Source: Micromonospora carbonacea
Lineage (GTDB): Bacteria; Actinomycetota; Actinomycetes; Mycobacteriales; Micromonosporaceae
NCBI RefSeq assembly: GCF_014205165.1
Contig: NZ_JACHMZ010000001.1
Coordinates: 3,516,501-3,580,500, forward strand
Direction of reading: 5' to 3'
Length of the DNA: 64,000 bases
Part shown: one piece after another, positions 9,801 through 17,661 of the stretch
Numbering within the stretch: position 1 is the stretch's first letter
Layout of the letters: each line of letters begins with the position of its first letter
Translations under genes and position numbers: made by a program
The notes under the pieces: model-generated
The model's database searches: none
What the model saw: only the letters and a program-made list of their open reading frames with translations
Told to the model about the DNA's origin: nothing

Positions 9801-9937
9801 GCGTCGTAGGTGTAGGCGGCGGCGCTGAGGGTCAGCGTCATCAGCAGCAGGAACAGCGAGGTGGTGGCGGGCGGGAGGGTGAACGGGTTCAGCCGTGCCC
9901 GGTCGGCGGCCGGGTCTGTTACGGCCGGGCGTTCCAC
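6803..9937 (-). CDS. Large multi-pass membrane M48-family metallopeptidase
   Basis: 1,044 residues, about three times the size of HtpX-like M48 enzymes. The N-terminal part has two membrane segments, then the zinc site HELAH (residues 200-204) and a downstream EHHADVRA that supplies the third ligand. After this come roughly 12 further hydrophobic segments (about 330-830) and a C-terminal extracytoplasmic domain (about 840-1030) containing an Ig-like stretch (TLAAPQRVQVQGAWYALVIA). The GTG at 9937 is chosen because it is the first usable start in frame, overlapping the end of the preceding 154-residue gene by 19 nt; its Shine-Dalgarno is weak, so the start is uncertain. The overlap suggests co-translation. 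Function of the multi-TM half is unknown. Confidence 0.75.
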   Translation of the reverse strand: MERPAVTDPAADRARLNPFTLPPATTSLFLLLMTLTLSAAAYTYDAVAGGLTGWESSYRRCVAAADTAAATASPQRVTDDYLACNSAVDVRRAGVGLGAATLVATAMFVGYRRHPRRLIRRQGLRPLDPAVYPVAAREVARLVDEARVARPPRFVVNPYRTGPGGRAFGCHPHYHVRLNRGLLHDTSDDGLLALRAVVRHELAHLRNRDVDRTVLALLSGWAFLLVVAVPLLAFVAVRSPALLWPVGWRLAVAVALLWLVRAAVVRAREHHADVRASATGPDRADPPFHPPAFPERRPPAGGPLGPARRAWWRLLRLHPTNADRAEVVRRPEALLRAGTVEALAAGVTVGVSLPYLSTITTNLLGGDRLHGLLLASALLGALTVTVVGTGLWRQALVSLVAGTPLPTGVRPGLALAAGIAGGELVAAPLSDDATWPSILRQFPAQGVLALALLALGCLLFARWSVASAAAWLPSAAGRTLTPVVRAGQALAALAFGAGLTAWSTGTSVAATGLPVALPVGVFGSALDPWVLLPLLAAAAYPLTAAARRGGALRAVRLDRADAAALPRPRLRPAVALLPPALVFVVALAVNKASSGGLLMAAATWLGREQDPGSYQRALLNAYALLGVVALAQLVVAFVAAALGGRADVGLGPAHALVAAVLTGYALMSVLLTITFVELCLGTGCGDVYQGVLATGSAYTAVGVVGLAAALVAGTLVATVARLARRRRARWPQGHPAGPAGLRRGRGWPRAVVAAVTGLLVLGYAGPVVAMWLATKGFLPRRGGALVPEQVVAAAPPPAAGSVAAADACRFAQAASGRLLLVDQRAVAHVEVGRRAAGSDAPGLRALGQVLYDGTRRGEARREDPAEVAVTNYCRWLPATAGRPGPAAPPPPVPVPSGPVPTPARLAFGQTYAWPDGVTLTLAAPQRVQVQGAWYALVIASLTNGRPGALDVNEFSFRGLVDDRVTPAIVVPDPEHPNAGPTVDAGAVRRLNYAFLVPADAARLRMEIFHRARDAERPAVVFDGPLGAPPDPTPQVSAPPSPTPR

Positions 9938-10383
9938 CGCTTCACCAGCACGGCGGCGAGGTCGGCGGCGAGGGCTTCGGGCGCGCCCCGGTCGGCGGCG
10001 CGCCCGGCCGCCAGGGCCCTGATCCGCTCCTCCTGCCCGGGCGGGATCGGCGGGGCGACGCTGTCCTCGTCGACGGTGGGCCCGCGGAACGGCCACCAGC
10101 CCGCCGCCCGGTAGCGACGCCCGGCGGCCTTCGCGCCGGCGACGACGAGGTCCTTGCAGATGTCGACGACCACGGCCGCGGCGAGCACGCCGACGGCCTG
10201 GCCCGCCTCCTCCCAGCCGGCGGCCGTGGGCTCCGCGCCGGCCCGCCGCGCCCGGCGGGCGGCGGCCGGGTCGCGCAGGTAGGCGGTCGCCACGAAGTCG
10301 AAGTCCGCCAACTCGTCCGGTGCCACCTCCGCGACGATGTCGCGGGCGATGTCGATGACCTTGCGCTGTGCTGTGACCGGCAC
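9919..10383 (-). CDS. Hypothetical cytoplasmic protein paired with the M48 peptidase
   Basis: 154 residues, not recognised. The N-terminal half is acidic and helical (RKVIDIARDIVAEVAPDEL), followed by an Ala-rich helix (AVGVLAAAVVVDICKDLVVAG) and an Arg/Ala-rich end. GTG at 10383 is preferred over the TTG at 10386 because GGGGAG lies 7 nt before it. Its stop lies inside the start region of the M48 gene, so the two are probably one operon and may work together. Confidence 0.65.
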   Translation of the reverse strand: MPVTAQRKVIDIARDIVAEVAPDELADFDFVATAYLRDPAAARRARRAGAEPTAAGWEEAGQAVGVLAAAVVVDICKDLVVAGAKAAGRRYRAAGWWPFRGPTVDEDSVAPPIPPGQEERIRALAAGRAADRGAPEALAADLAAVLVKRWNARP

Positions 10384-10441
10384 CAACGTTCTCCCCTGAA
10401 TCCGGAGTCAGGGGGAGCCTGGCAGAGCGGCGCGGGGCGAG

Positions 10442-10459
10442 GTGTCGGCTGACCGACAC
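10442..10459. promoter_or_regulatory. Palindrome upstream of the M48 operon
   Basis: GTGTCGG (10442-10448) and CCGACAC (10453-10459) form a 7-bp inverted repeat with a 4-nt centre, about 60 nt upstream of the 154-residue gene on the minus strand. It could be an operator or a short hairpin; nothing else distinguishes the two. Confidence 0.3.
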
Positions 10460-10564
10460 AGCCCTCGCGTCCGCCGGATCGGCCGACCGTCGACGCAGCC
10501 GATCGGCTGGCGGCCCCCGGGCGGATGACGGCTTCCGATGTCAGGCGGGCTGCGGCGGGGGCGG

Positions 10565-11752
10565 CTATCGCCCGCCGCGCGGGCGGGCGGCCCGCGCGCC
10601 GGCCAACGCCAGGGCGGCCAGCGCCAGCGCCACCGCGACGCCGCCCACCACGAGGGACGCGCCGTCGCGCCCGGCCCGGCCCGGCAGGTCGCGCCCGGCG
10701 GCGGCACGGTCGCCGCGCGCGCCGGTCCGGTCGGCTGCGCCCGGAGCGGCGGCGCGGCCGGTCGGCCCCGCAACGCCGGGGCGCGCGGACGGGGTCGGCC
10801 CGGCGGGCAGGGCGTAGCGCAGGATCCTCGGCCGCGTCCCGGGGGGCTGGCCCGCCGTCTCCGAGACCGTCAGCAGGGACCGGCCGTCGCGGCTGTAGCT
10901 GACCGACTCCCCCTGCGGCTCGTCCGGCAGCGCGATGCTCCTCGGCCGGCCGGTGGTGAGGGCCGCGACGAGATCACCGTCGGGGACGTCGAACTCGAAG
11001 GCGTCGGCGTAGGTGCGCAGCACCACCCGCCGCCCGTCGGGCGCGCTCGCCCCGCCCGTGACCACCCGCCGCCCCAGGAAGGAGTACGGGTTGCGGGTCG
11101 TGGTGGACGGGAGTCGCACCTGTCCCACCCGGGCCAGCGGCACTGTCCCGCCCGCCCGCAGCGGCGCGGCCGGGCGGTACAGGCCCGCGCTGCCGCCCTG
11201 TTTCGTCACGACCACGGGCCGCCCGCCGTCGTCGACCAGGAGGGCCTCCGCGTCGTGGGCCCCGTCCGGGTACGTCATCCGGTGCAGCACCGGACGGGCC
11301 GCGCCGGGCGACAGCCGCCACAGGGCGACGGTGCGGCGGGCCCGGTCGTTGTCGCCGATGTCGGCGACCCAGATCGTGCCGTCCGCGCCCACGGCCAGGT
11401 CCTCGGTGTCGCGGGGGCGCGACGGGTAGCGCACCGCCCGCACCACCCGGCAGCGGGCGTCGAGGAAGAAGATCCGGCGGCGGGACTCCTCGTCGGCGCC
11501 GTCGTTGACCGCGACGAACCCGTCGTCGGTGGCGGCCAGCCCGGAGATCTCGGTCAACCGGTCGTCGCGGATGTCGCACACCGGCCGCCCTGCCGGCGGG
11601 GCGGGCGCGGCGCCGGGTCGGGCCACCGCGACGCCGGGGGCCGCCGCGACAGCGGGGGCGACCGCGACGACGGGGGCGATGACGACGGCCGCCGCGGCTG
11701 CGGCCGCCGGCCACCGCCACCGGGGGTGCCGGGCCGATCCAGGTCTGGTCAC
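10565..11752 (-). CDS. Secreted, C-terminally membrane-anchored propeller-like protein
   Basis: 395 residues. A long Ala/Val signal segment (about residues 12-42) is followed by a Cys pair region and repeated blade-like motifs: ISGLAATDDGFVAVND, DTEDLAVGADGTIWVADIGDN and DAEALLVDDGGRPVVVTK. These resemble esterase-like or NHL-type propeller blades. The C-terminus is a Pro/Arg/Ala spacer, one hydrophobic helix (VVGGVAVALALAALALA) and a short basic tail, so the protein is probably tethered outside the membrane. The GTG at 11752 has no good Shine-Dalgarno and may be leaderless. Function is unknown; position among secreted glycan enzymes is suggestive only. Confidence 0.7.
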   Translation of the reverse strand: MTRPGSARHPRWRWPAAAAAAAVVIAPVVAVAPAVAAAPGVAVARPGAAPAPPAGRPVCDIRDDRLTEISGLAATDDGFVAVNDGADEESRRRIFFLDARCRVVRAVRYPSRPRDTEDLAVGADGTIWVADIGDNDRARRTVALWRLSPGAARPVLHRMTYPDGAHDAEALLVDDGGRPVVVTKQGGSAGLYRPAAPLRAGGTVPLARVGQVRLPSTTTRNPYSFLGRRVVTGGASAPDGRRVVLRTYADAFEFDVPDGDLVAALTTGRPRSIALPDEPQGESVSYSRDGRSLLTVSETAGQPPGTRPRILRYALPAGPTPSARPGVAGPTGRAAAPGAADRTGARGDRAAAGRDLPGRAGRDGASLVVGGVAVALALAALALAGARAARPRGGR

Positions 11753-11803
11753 CCCCGCATCATCGCGGCCGCACCGTCCATCGGGGAATCCCGGTGCCGC
11801 CGC

Positions 11804-13354
11804 CTACTGACCCACCTGGCACGCGGCCCCGTTGAGCGCGAAGTCGGCGGGGCGCGGATTGCTCGCGCCGGAGCTGGCCTGGAAGCCGAAGCTCGCCGTG
11901 GCGCCCTGCGGCAGGCTGGCGTTCCAGTCGACGTTGCGGGCGGTGACGGCGGCCCCGGACTGGGTGACCTGCGCGTTCCAGGCGTTGGTGACCCGCTGAC
12001 CGGCGGCGAACGACCAGGTCAACGCCCACCCGTTCAGCGCCGGCCCCCGGTTGGTGACCCGCACCTCCGCCGTGAACCCGCCGGTCCACTGGTTGGGGGT
12101 CCAGGTGACCAGGCAGGTCGCCGGCACCCCGGTCGGCGGGGGCGTCGTGGGCGGGGTGGTCGGCGGGGCGGTGGTCGGCGGGGGCGTCGTGGGCGGGGTG
12201 GTCGGCGGGGCGGTGGTCGGCGGGGGCGTCGTGGTCGGCGGGGGCGTGGCGTCGCGCGGCGGGAAGCGCAGGATCCGGTCGTCGGTCGCGGTCGGCGAGC
12301 CGCGCCCGTCGCGGTTGCTGGTGGCGACCCAGAGCCACCCGTCCGGGCCGTACTCGACCGTGCGCAGCCGCCCGTAGGTGCCGACCAGCTCGGCGACGGG
12401 GGTGCCCGCGCCGCCGGCGCCGTCGAGCGGCACGTTCCACAGCCGGGTCCCGCGCAGCGCGGCGACGAAGAGCCGGCTGCCGGCGATCGTCGCGCCGCTC
12501 GGGGACGCCTCGGCGGTCGTCCAGACCAGCAGCGGGTCGCGGAAGCGGGGGTCGTTGCCCCGGCCCTCCACCGTCGGCCAGCCGTAGTTGCCACCGGCGA
12601 CGATGACGTTGACCTCGTCCCAGGTGTTCTGCCCGAACTCGCTGGCGTAGAGCCGGCCCTGGGCGTCCCAGGCCAGGCCCTGCACGTTGCGGTGGCCGAG
12701 GCTGTAGACCAGCGACCCGGGGAACGGGTTGTCGGGCGGGACCGACCCGTCGGGCCGCATCCGCAGGATCTTGCCGTTGCGGCTGGCCGGGTTCTGCGCG
12801 TTGGCGGTCTGCCCCGCGTCGCCGACGCCGGCGTAGAGCAGGCCGTCCGGGCCGAAGGCGATGCGTCCGCCGTCGTGGGTGCTGGCCCGGGCCAGGCCGG
12901 TGAGGATCGGCGTCTGGGTCTGCGGGTCGGCGAGCCGGAACCGGACGATCCGGTTGTCCGTGGCGGTGGTGAGGTAGACGTAGACGTAGCCGTCCTGGGC
13001 GTAGGTCGGCGAGACGGCGAGGCCGAGCAGGCCGCCCTCGCCGACCGGGGTCACGCCGGAGATCTGGGCCACCGCCTCGGTCGGCTGGCCGGGCCGCACC
13101 CGCAGCACCTGGGCGGAGTTGCGCAGCGTCACCAGGGCGCTGCCATCGGGCAGGAAGTCCATCCCCCAGGGCACCGTCAGGCCGCTGGCGGCGACCTGGG
13201 GGCGGCTGAGGTCGAAGTCGCCGACGGCGAGGGCGACGCCCGCCGCCGGGCGGGGGCCGGCGGCCGACGGCGGGTCGGCGAGGGCCGCCGCGCCGACGCC
13301 GCTCACCGCGAGGCCCGCCACGACCGCCGCCACCATCATCGACCGGGCTCTCAC
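11804..13354 (-). CDS. Secreted PQQ-dependent sugar dehydrogenase (GSDH fold) with C-terminal CBM2
   Basis: 516 residues. Signal peptide, then a six-bladed glucose/sorbosone dehydrogenase propeller (about 50-375) with family landmarks LTVPWGMDFLPDG, GEGGLLGLAVSP, HDGGRIAFGPDGLLY, SLGHRNVQGLAW and NYGWP. The His and Arg positions match PQQ or Ca ligands of soluble glucose dehydrogenases. A Pro/Thr linker (about 378-412) and a CBM2 (about 414-516) follow. The GTG at 13354 has GGAGGGG 6 nt upstream. Fungal AA12 pyranose dehydrogenases also carry cellulose-binding modules and can feed electrons to LPMOs; a similar role here is inference, and no LPMO gene lies in the window. Confidence 0.85.
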   Translation of the reverse strand: MRARSMMVAAVVAGLAVSGVGAAALADPPSAAGPRPAAGVALAVGDFDLSRPQVAASGLTVPWGMDFLPDGSALVTLRNSAQVLRVRPGQPTEAVAQISGVTPVGEGGLLGLAVSPTYAQDGYVYVYLTTATDNRIVRFRLADPQTQTPILTGLARASTHDGGRIAFGPDGLLYAGVGDAGQTANAQNPASRNGKILRMRPDGSVPPDNPFPGSLVYSLGHRNVQGLAWDAQGRLYASEFGQNTWDEVNVIVAGGNYGWPTVEGRGNDPRFRDPLLVWTTAEASPSGATIAGSRLFVAALRGTRLWNVPLDGAGGAGTPVAELVGTYGRLRTVEYGPDGWLWVATSNRDGRGSPTATDDRILRFPPRDATPPPTTTPPPTTAPPTTPPTTPPPTTAPPTTPPTTPPPTGVPATCLVTWTPNQWTGGFTAEVRVTNRGPALNGWALTWSFAAGQRVTNAWNAQVTQSGAAVTARNVDWNASLPQGATASFGFQASSGASNPRPADFALNGAACQVGQ

Positions 13355-13442
13355 GGCACACCCCTCCAAAGCAGCCAGCCAACCATAGACGTCAATATAT
13401 CCGGCCGGCGGGGGATCCGACAGCTCGGCGACGCGGGCCGGG

Positions 13443-13482
13443 GCGGGCCGGGCCGGTGCGGCCACGCGCCGGCCCGGCCCGC
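13443..13482 (-). terminator. Hairpin terminator after the pectate lyase gene
   Basis: A perfect 14-bp GC stem (13443-13456 with 13469-13482) and 12-nt loop starts 16 nt past the lyase stop on the minus strand. It separates the lyase from the dehydrogenase gene downstream. Confidence 0.7.
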
Positions 13483-13498
13483 CGGGCGACGGGGCCGG

Positions 13499-15124
13499 TC
13501 AGAAGGTGACGGTACGGCCGCCGAGGGTCACGACGAGCCGGCCGTCGGAGGCGAACGACCACTTCAGGGCACCGGAGTAGGTGGCGCACCGGGAGCCGTT
13601 CGAGCCGGTCCAGAACTGGTTCGAGCTGTCGACGTTGCCGACGGTCTTGTCGTTGGACCCGCTGCCGCTGCGGCACGAGGTGTTGCTGCGGAACACCGAG
13701 GTGCCCGCGTCGAACGAGAAGTTGCGCTCGGTGTTGTCGATGCTGATGTTGTTCGAGATCGACATCGAGCCCGGGTTGCGGTTGTAGGTGAACCCGTGCT
13801 TGCCGTTGCGGAAGGCGATGGTGCGGCGCACGGTGTGGTTGACGGCGATGTCCTCGCCGCCGAGCTTGAAGCCGTTGCGGTCGCCGCTGCCCGCCTGGCT
13901 GCCGTCGCTGAGGGTGCCGTTGTCGTAGGCGAGGGAGTCCTCGATGGTCACCGGGCCGATCGCCCCCGTGTCGCTCTTGGTGTAGAGGTCCCAGCCGTCG
14001 TCGATGTTGTTGTGGGACACGGCGTAGCGGAAGACGTTGCCGCTCCCGACGGTCAGCTTGGCCGCGAACCCGTCGGCGTCCTCGCCGTCGGAGTCACGGT
14101 TGTCGTGCGACTCCGCGCTCAGGACGAGGTTGTTGGCCGGCCACTGGTCGCGGGGGGTGTCGGAGGCGATCCGCGAGATCTGCAGGCCGCTGTCGCGGTT
14201 GAAGCGGGTGACCGTCCGCTCGATGATGTTGTTGCTGCCGCCGACGAAGATGCCGTTGTCCCCGGCGCGCTCGACGACGACGCCCTGGACGTGCCAGTAG
14301 GACCCGTTCAACGCCAGGCCCCGGTTGGCCGGGTCCTCGCTCATCGCCGAGAAGTTCAGCACCGGGGTCTCGCCCGGGTAGGCGATCAGCTTCTTGCGGG
14401 CGCTGGAGGTGCCGTTGTTGCCCGGCGCGACCGTGACCGTCCTGGCGAGCTGGTAGGTGCCGCCGCGCAGGTAGATCGTCCCGCCTGCGGCGACCCGGGT
14501 GATCGCCGAGGTGATCGTGGTGGGGTTGGCCTGGGTGCCGGCCGCGCCGTCGGTGCCCTGCGGCGAGGCGTACACCGCGCCGCCGGCGGGCGGCGTCGCG
14601 GGCGGCGGGGTCGTGGGCGGCGGCGTGGTCGGGGGCGGGGTGGTGGGCGGCGGGGTCGTCGGCGGAGCGGTGGTGGCGGGCGGCGGCGTGGTCGGGGTGA
14701 CGCCGCCGGTGCAGGTCACCCCGTTGACCGCGAAGCTCGCCGGCACGGGGTTGCTGCTGTCGTTCCAGGTGCCGTTGAACCCGAACGACGCGGTGGCGTT
14801 GGTCGCCAGGCTGCCGTTGTAGCTCACGTTCGACGCCTGCACGGTGCTGCCGCTCTGGCTGAAGTTGGCGCTCCAACCCTGGGTGACCGTCTGCCCGGCG
14901 GCGAACGACCAGGTGACCGTCCACGAGGTCAGCGGGTCGCCGGAGTTGGTGAGGTCGACGTTCGCGGTGAAGCCGCCGCCCCACTGCGCGGCGATCGAGT
15001 AGGCGACCCGGCAGCCGACCGCGGCCCGGGCCGTCCCGGCGGTCACCACGACGCCGGCGGCGGCGAGCGTCGCCGCCGCGGCCGTCGAGACCCACAGCGC
15101 CCTGCGGCGCTCTCTGCTGTTCAT
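13499..15124 (-). CDS. Secreted PL9-type pectate lyase with N-terminal CBM2
   Basis: 541 residues. Signal peptide (1-34), CBM2 (about 36-140), Pro/Thr linker (about 145-185) and a right-handed beta-helix catalytic domain (about 190-541). PL9 signatures are visible: YASPQGTDG at the start of the helix, AYPGETPVLNF, SHDNRDSDGEDADGFAAK, and DDGWDLYTK, which include the Ca-binding aspartates and the catalytic Lys of family 9. It should cleave polygalacturonate by beta-elimination outside the cell. ATG at 15124; AAGGAG lies 10 nt upstream. A palindromic LacI-type element sits at the promoter. Confidence 0.88.
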   Translation of the reverse strand: MNSRERRRALWVSTAAAATLAAAGVVVTAGTARAAVGCRVAYSIAAQWGGGFTANVDLTNSGDPLTSWTVTWSFAAGQTVTQGWSANFSQSGSTVQASNVSYNGSLATNATASFGFNGTWNDSSNPVPASFAVNGVTCTGGVTPTTPPPATTAPPTTPPPTTPPPTTPPPTTPPPATPPAGGAVYASPQGTDGAAGTQANPTTITSAITRVAAGGTIYLRGGTYQLARTVTVAPGNNGTSSARKKLIAYPGETPVLNFSAMSEDPANRGLALNGSYWHVQGVVVERAGDNGIFVGGSNNIIERTVTRFNRDSGLQISRIASDTPRDQWPANNLVLSAESHDNRDSDGEDADGFAAKLTVGSGNVFRYAVSHNNIDDGWDLYTKSDTGAIGPVTIEDSLAYDNGTLSDGSQAGSGDRNGFKLGGEDIAVNHTVRRTIAFRNGKHGFTYNRNPGSMSISNNISIDNTERNFSFDAGTSVFRSNTSCRSGSGSNDKTVGNVDSSNQFWTGSNGSRCATYSGALKWSFASDGRLVVTLGGRTVTF

Positions 15125-15215
15125 GTTCTTGGTGCTCCTTCACGGGTGGGTCAGACCCCGCGCACGGGGTTGCCGACACCGGTGCCCGGCCGGTGCGCAG
15201 GCGGGACGCGTCACA

Positions 15216-15259
15216 GGAAAGCGCTTACCCAGCGTAGAGACGCCCGCCTATCCCGTCAA
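15216..15259 (-). promoter_or_regulatory. Promoter and LacI-type operator of the pectate lyase gene
   Basis: On the minus strand: -35 TTGACG (15259-15254), 17-nt spacer, -10 TACGCT (15236-15231), then the palindrome GGTAAGCGCTTTCC (15229-15216) across the expected transcription start. The AAGCGCTT core is a classical LacI-family (CebR/MalR-like) site, so repression at the start point is likely. Confidence 0.7.
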
Positions 15260-15276
15260 TCGGCCGAGCCGGCAGG

Positions 15277-16320
15277 TCACCGCGCGGCGGGGAGCCGGCC
15301 GTCGCAGCGGACGTCCGGGTCGGCGACCGGCCGCCGGGGCATCATCCAGTCCAGGACCGTCTCCTCCACCGGCCAGCCGTGCACCGCCACCACGCTGTAC
15401 GGCACCCGCGCCGCCTCCGGGCAGAGCACCTGCGACCGGACCCGGCCGTTCGGCAGGAACCGCACCCCGGCCGCCCGGTCCAGCACGATCGTCGACGTGT
15501 CGGTGACCGTGATGAGCGCGCCGAGCACCACCTCCGGCCCCGTCCGGTCGGCCGGCGTCGGATCCGCGCCGGTGCCCGCCTCGGCGTCGGCCGCCCCCGC
15601 CGGGGCCAGCTCGACCGCGGCGGTCGGCAGCACCGGGACCCGGAGGAAGACCGCCCCCATCACCAGCGGCAGCACGGCGGCGACCGCGTACGCCAGCCCG
15701 TGCGTCAGCACCGGGGCGCTCCAGCCGGGGATCGGGCCGGTGAGCAGCACCGCGGCGGCGGGCGGCACCGCCAGCAGCGCGGCCGTGGCCAGCTCGTCCT
15801 GCCGCAGGGCCGACCAGATCGCCGGGCCCAGCGCGGTGTACGCCAGCACGGCCGCCGCCAGCGGCAGCGCCACACTCACCAGCAGGATCCGGGTCGGCTG
15901 GTCCGGGTGCAGGTAGCGGGTGCGCAGCGCGAGCAGCCAGAGCCCCAGCATCAGCAGCGTCGGCAGGAAGCGCAACTGCCACGTCAGCGCCCCCAGCGCG
16001 ACGGCGCCGGTGAGCACCCAGCCCGGGGTGCGCGCCGTCCCGGAGGCCAACAGCGACCGCTCCGGGTCGAACCGGTCAGGGGCGCTGAGCCGCAGCAGCC
16101 GACCGAGCACGCCGAACGTGAGCACCACCAGGGGAAAGGCCCAGACCAGCGCGATCAGCAGCGCGCTGAGCAGGCCGAGCGGGCTGACGTACTGCACCAG
16201 CAGCAGCATGGTGGACATGTCCTGCCGGCTGAGCTGCCACAACCGCAGCACCAGGAGCAGGACGGGGAACGCGGGCAGGAGCGTCAGCAGCCACTGCTGC
16301 GCCTGCCGCGCCCCCGCCAT
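15277..16320 (-). CDS. Polytopic membrane protein partner of a solute-binding protein
   Basis: 347 residues, no recognised family. Seven to eight hydrophobic segments (about residues 10-250, e.g. MLLLVQYVSPLGLLSALLIALVW... region) precede a soluble C-terminal part of about 95 residues containing an acidic Ala-rich spacer and GALITVTDTSTIVLDRAAGVRFLPNG split over a beta-rich fold. The ATG at 16320 lies 37 nt inside the end of the upstream solute-binding protein gene, so the two are probably co-translated. It does not look like an ABC permease; it may be a sensor or accessory membrane component. Confidence 0.65.
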   Translation of the reverse strand: MAGARQAQQWLLTLLPAFPVLLLVLRLWQLSRQDMSTMLLLVQYVSPLGLLSALLIALVWAFPLVVLTFGVLGRLLRLSAPDRFDPERSLLASGTARTPGWVLTGAVALGALTWQLRFLPTLLMLGLWLLALRTRYLHPDQPTRILLVSVALPLAAAVLAYTALGPAIWSALRQDELATAALLAVPPAAAVLLTGPIPGWSAPVLTHGLAYAVAAVLPLVMGAVFLRVPVLPTAAVELAPAGAADAEAGTGADPTPADRTGPEVVLGALITVTDTSTIVLDRAAGVRFLPNGRVRSQVLCPEAARVPYSVVAVHGWPVEETVLDWMMPRRPVADPDVRCDGRLPAAR

Positions 16321-17456
16321 GCGGCGCGGCCGCCCCGACTTGCCGGGGCCGGCGGCGATCCGGGGTGCGCCGGGGCCGGTAGCGCGATCCTCTCCCACGG
16401 CCACTGCCGTACCTCCACCTTCCTCGGCTCGGGCTGCCGCTGTTCCGCGACGGACTGCGGGAGGTTGTACCGCTGCTGCCAGCGCAGGTTCGCGTCGTAC
16501 GCGTTCTCCCAGGTCGAGTTCTCCTCGTCCTCGGCCGACGCGTAGAGGGCGAGGTCGACCAGGTCCCGCAGCGCCTCGTTGGGGCCGGTGTTGACGCCCC
16601 ACTTCTCCTGCGCCGAGGAGCCGATGTCCCAGTGCCGCAGCGGCTTGGCGCCCCGCAGCTCGGCCGGGAAGCGCTGACCGTCGTCGTCGGGCCGGTCGCC
16701 GGTGACGAAGCCGGCGAGGATCGCGGCGTCGGTGGTGACCGCGTACACCTTGCCGTCGTAGAGCAGTTGGACGCAGTCGCTGATCCGGTTGCGGCCGATC
16801 GGCTTGGCACCGGCCTCCCGCAGTCGCTGGGCGGAGGTCGAGGTGGTCAGCGTGCAGACCGTCCGGCCGCCCAGGTCCTCCAGGCTGCTCACCTGCTCCG
16901 CGTCGCCGACGCTGTCCAGGGTGATCACCGACTGCTCCGTGTAGAGGTAGGGGGCGGAGAAGACCGCGCCCTCCTCCTCCCGCTGCTTGGTGATGCTGTA
17001 GGAGGCGATCACCAGGTCGACGGTGACGAACCCGTCTCCGTCGCGGGCCTGGCGGCGGGCCCGGTCCTCGCTCTCGATCGGCAGGAACCGCACCTGGGAC
17101 CGGTCGAAGCCGAGGTAGCCGGCGATCATGTAGGCGATGTCGACGTCGAAGCCCTTCCACACGTTGTTCGGGAACCGCTGGGAGATGCCGGGCTGGTCGT
17201 CCTTCACCCCGATGAGGAGCTGCTGCCTGCCCTTCATCCCGGCCTGCTCCAACAGCTCGTCGCGGGTCGGCGGGCCGAACGCGAGCACGATCGGGATCAG
17301 GGCCGCCGCGAGGACGGCCAGCGTGACCGCGAGCCCCACCAGCCGGGCCTGCCGGACCCGCGTGGCGCGCGGCGGGGCGTCCCCCGCCGTGGCCGGCCGG
17401 GCCGGGCCCGGCTCGCTTGCCTGACTCAACTGCATCCTCCCCCGCCACACGGCCAC
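16284..17456 (-). CDS. Membrane-anchored solute-binding protein (SBP family 3)
   Basis: 390 residues. One transmembrane helix near the N-terminus (about 39-60) anchors a periplasmic-binding-protein type II domain: VKDDQPGISQ, WKGFDVDIAYMIAGYLGF, LVIASYSITKQREEEGAVFSAPY, LGGRTVCTLTTSTSAQRL and VYAVTTDAAILAGF. Such domains bind amino acids or related ligands. The GTG at 17456 has GGAGGG 8 nt upstream; the ATG at 17435 has its Shine-Dalgarno directly abutting and is less likely. No ABC permease or ATPase is adjacent. The C-terminal 40 residues are Arg/Pro-rich and overlap the next gene. Confidence 0.72.
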   Translation of the reverse strand: MAVWRGRMQLSQASEPGPARPATAGDAPPRATRVRQARLVGLAVTLAVLAAALIPIVLAFGPPTRDELLEQAGMKGRQQLLIGVKDDQPGISQRFPNNVWKGFDVDIAYMIAGYLGFDRSQVRFLPIESEDRARRQARDGDGFVTVDLVIASYSITKQREEEGAVFSAPYLYTEQSVITLDSVGDAEQVSSLEDLGGRTVCTLTTSTSAQRLREAGAKPIGRNRISDCVQLLYDGKVYAVTTDAAILAGFVTGDRPDDDGQRFPAELRGAKPLRHWDIGSSAQEKWGVNTGPNEALRDLVDLALYASAEDEENSTWENAYDANLRWQQRYNLPQSVAEQRQPEPRKVEVRQWPWERIALPAPAHPGSPPAPASRGGRAAWRGRGRRSSGC

Positions 17457-17661
17457 GTGACCGGCCCTCCATTGTGAGCCACCGCCCGGGTCACGGCGAG
17501 CCGCCATCCGCCCGCCGACCGGCCGGATACCGGACAGGCCGGCCGCCGGCCCGCCGGGCGGGCCCCGATTCGGCGGTATCGCCCCGGCGGCGGCGGCGAT
17601 CGCGAGAGAGTCGGTGCCGAGAGGGTCGGTCCTGGCCACCCGGCGAGAGGAGCAGGATCCC

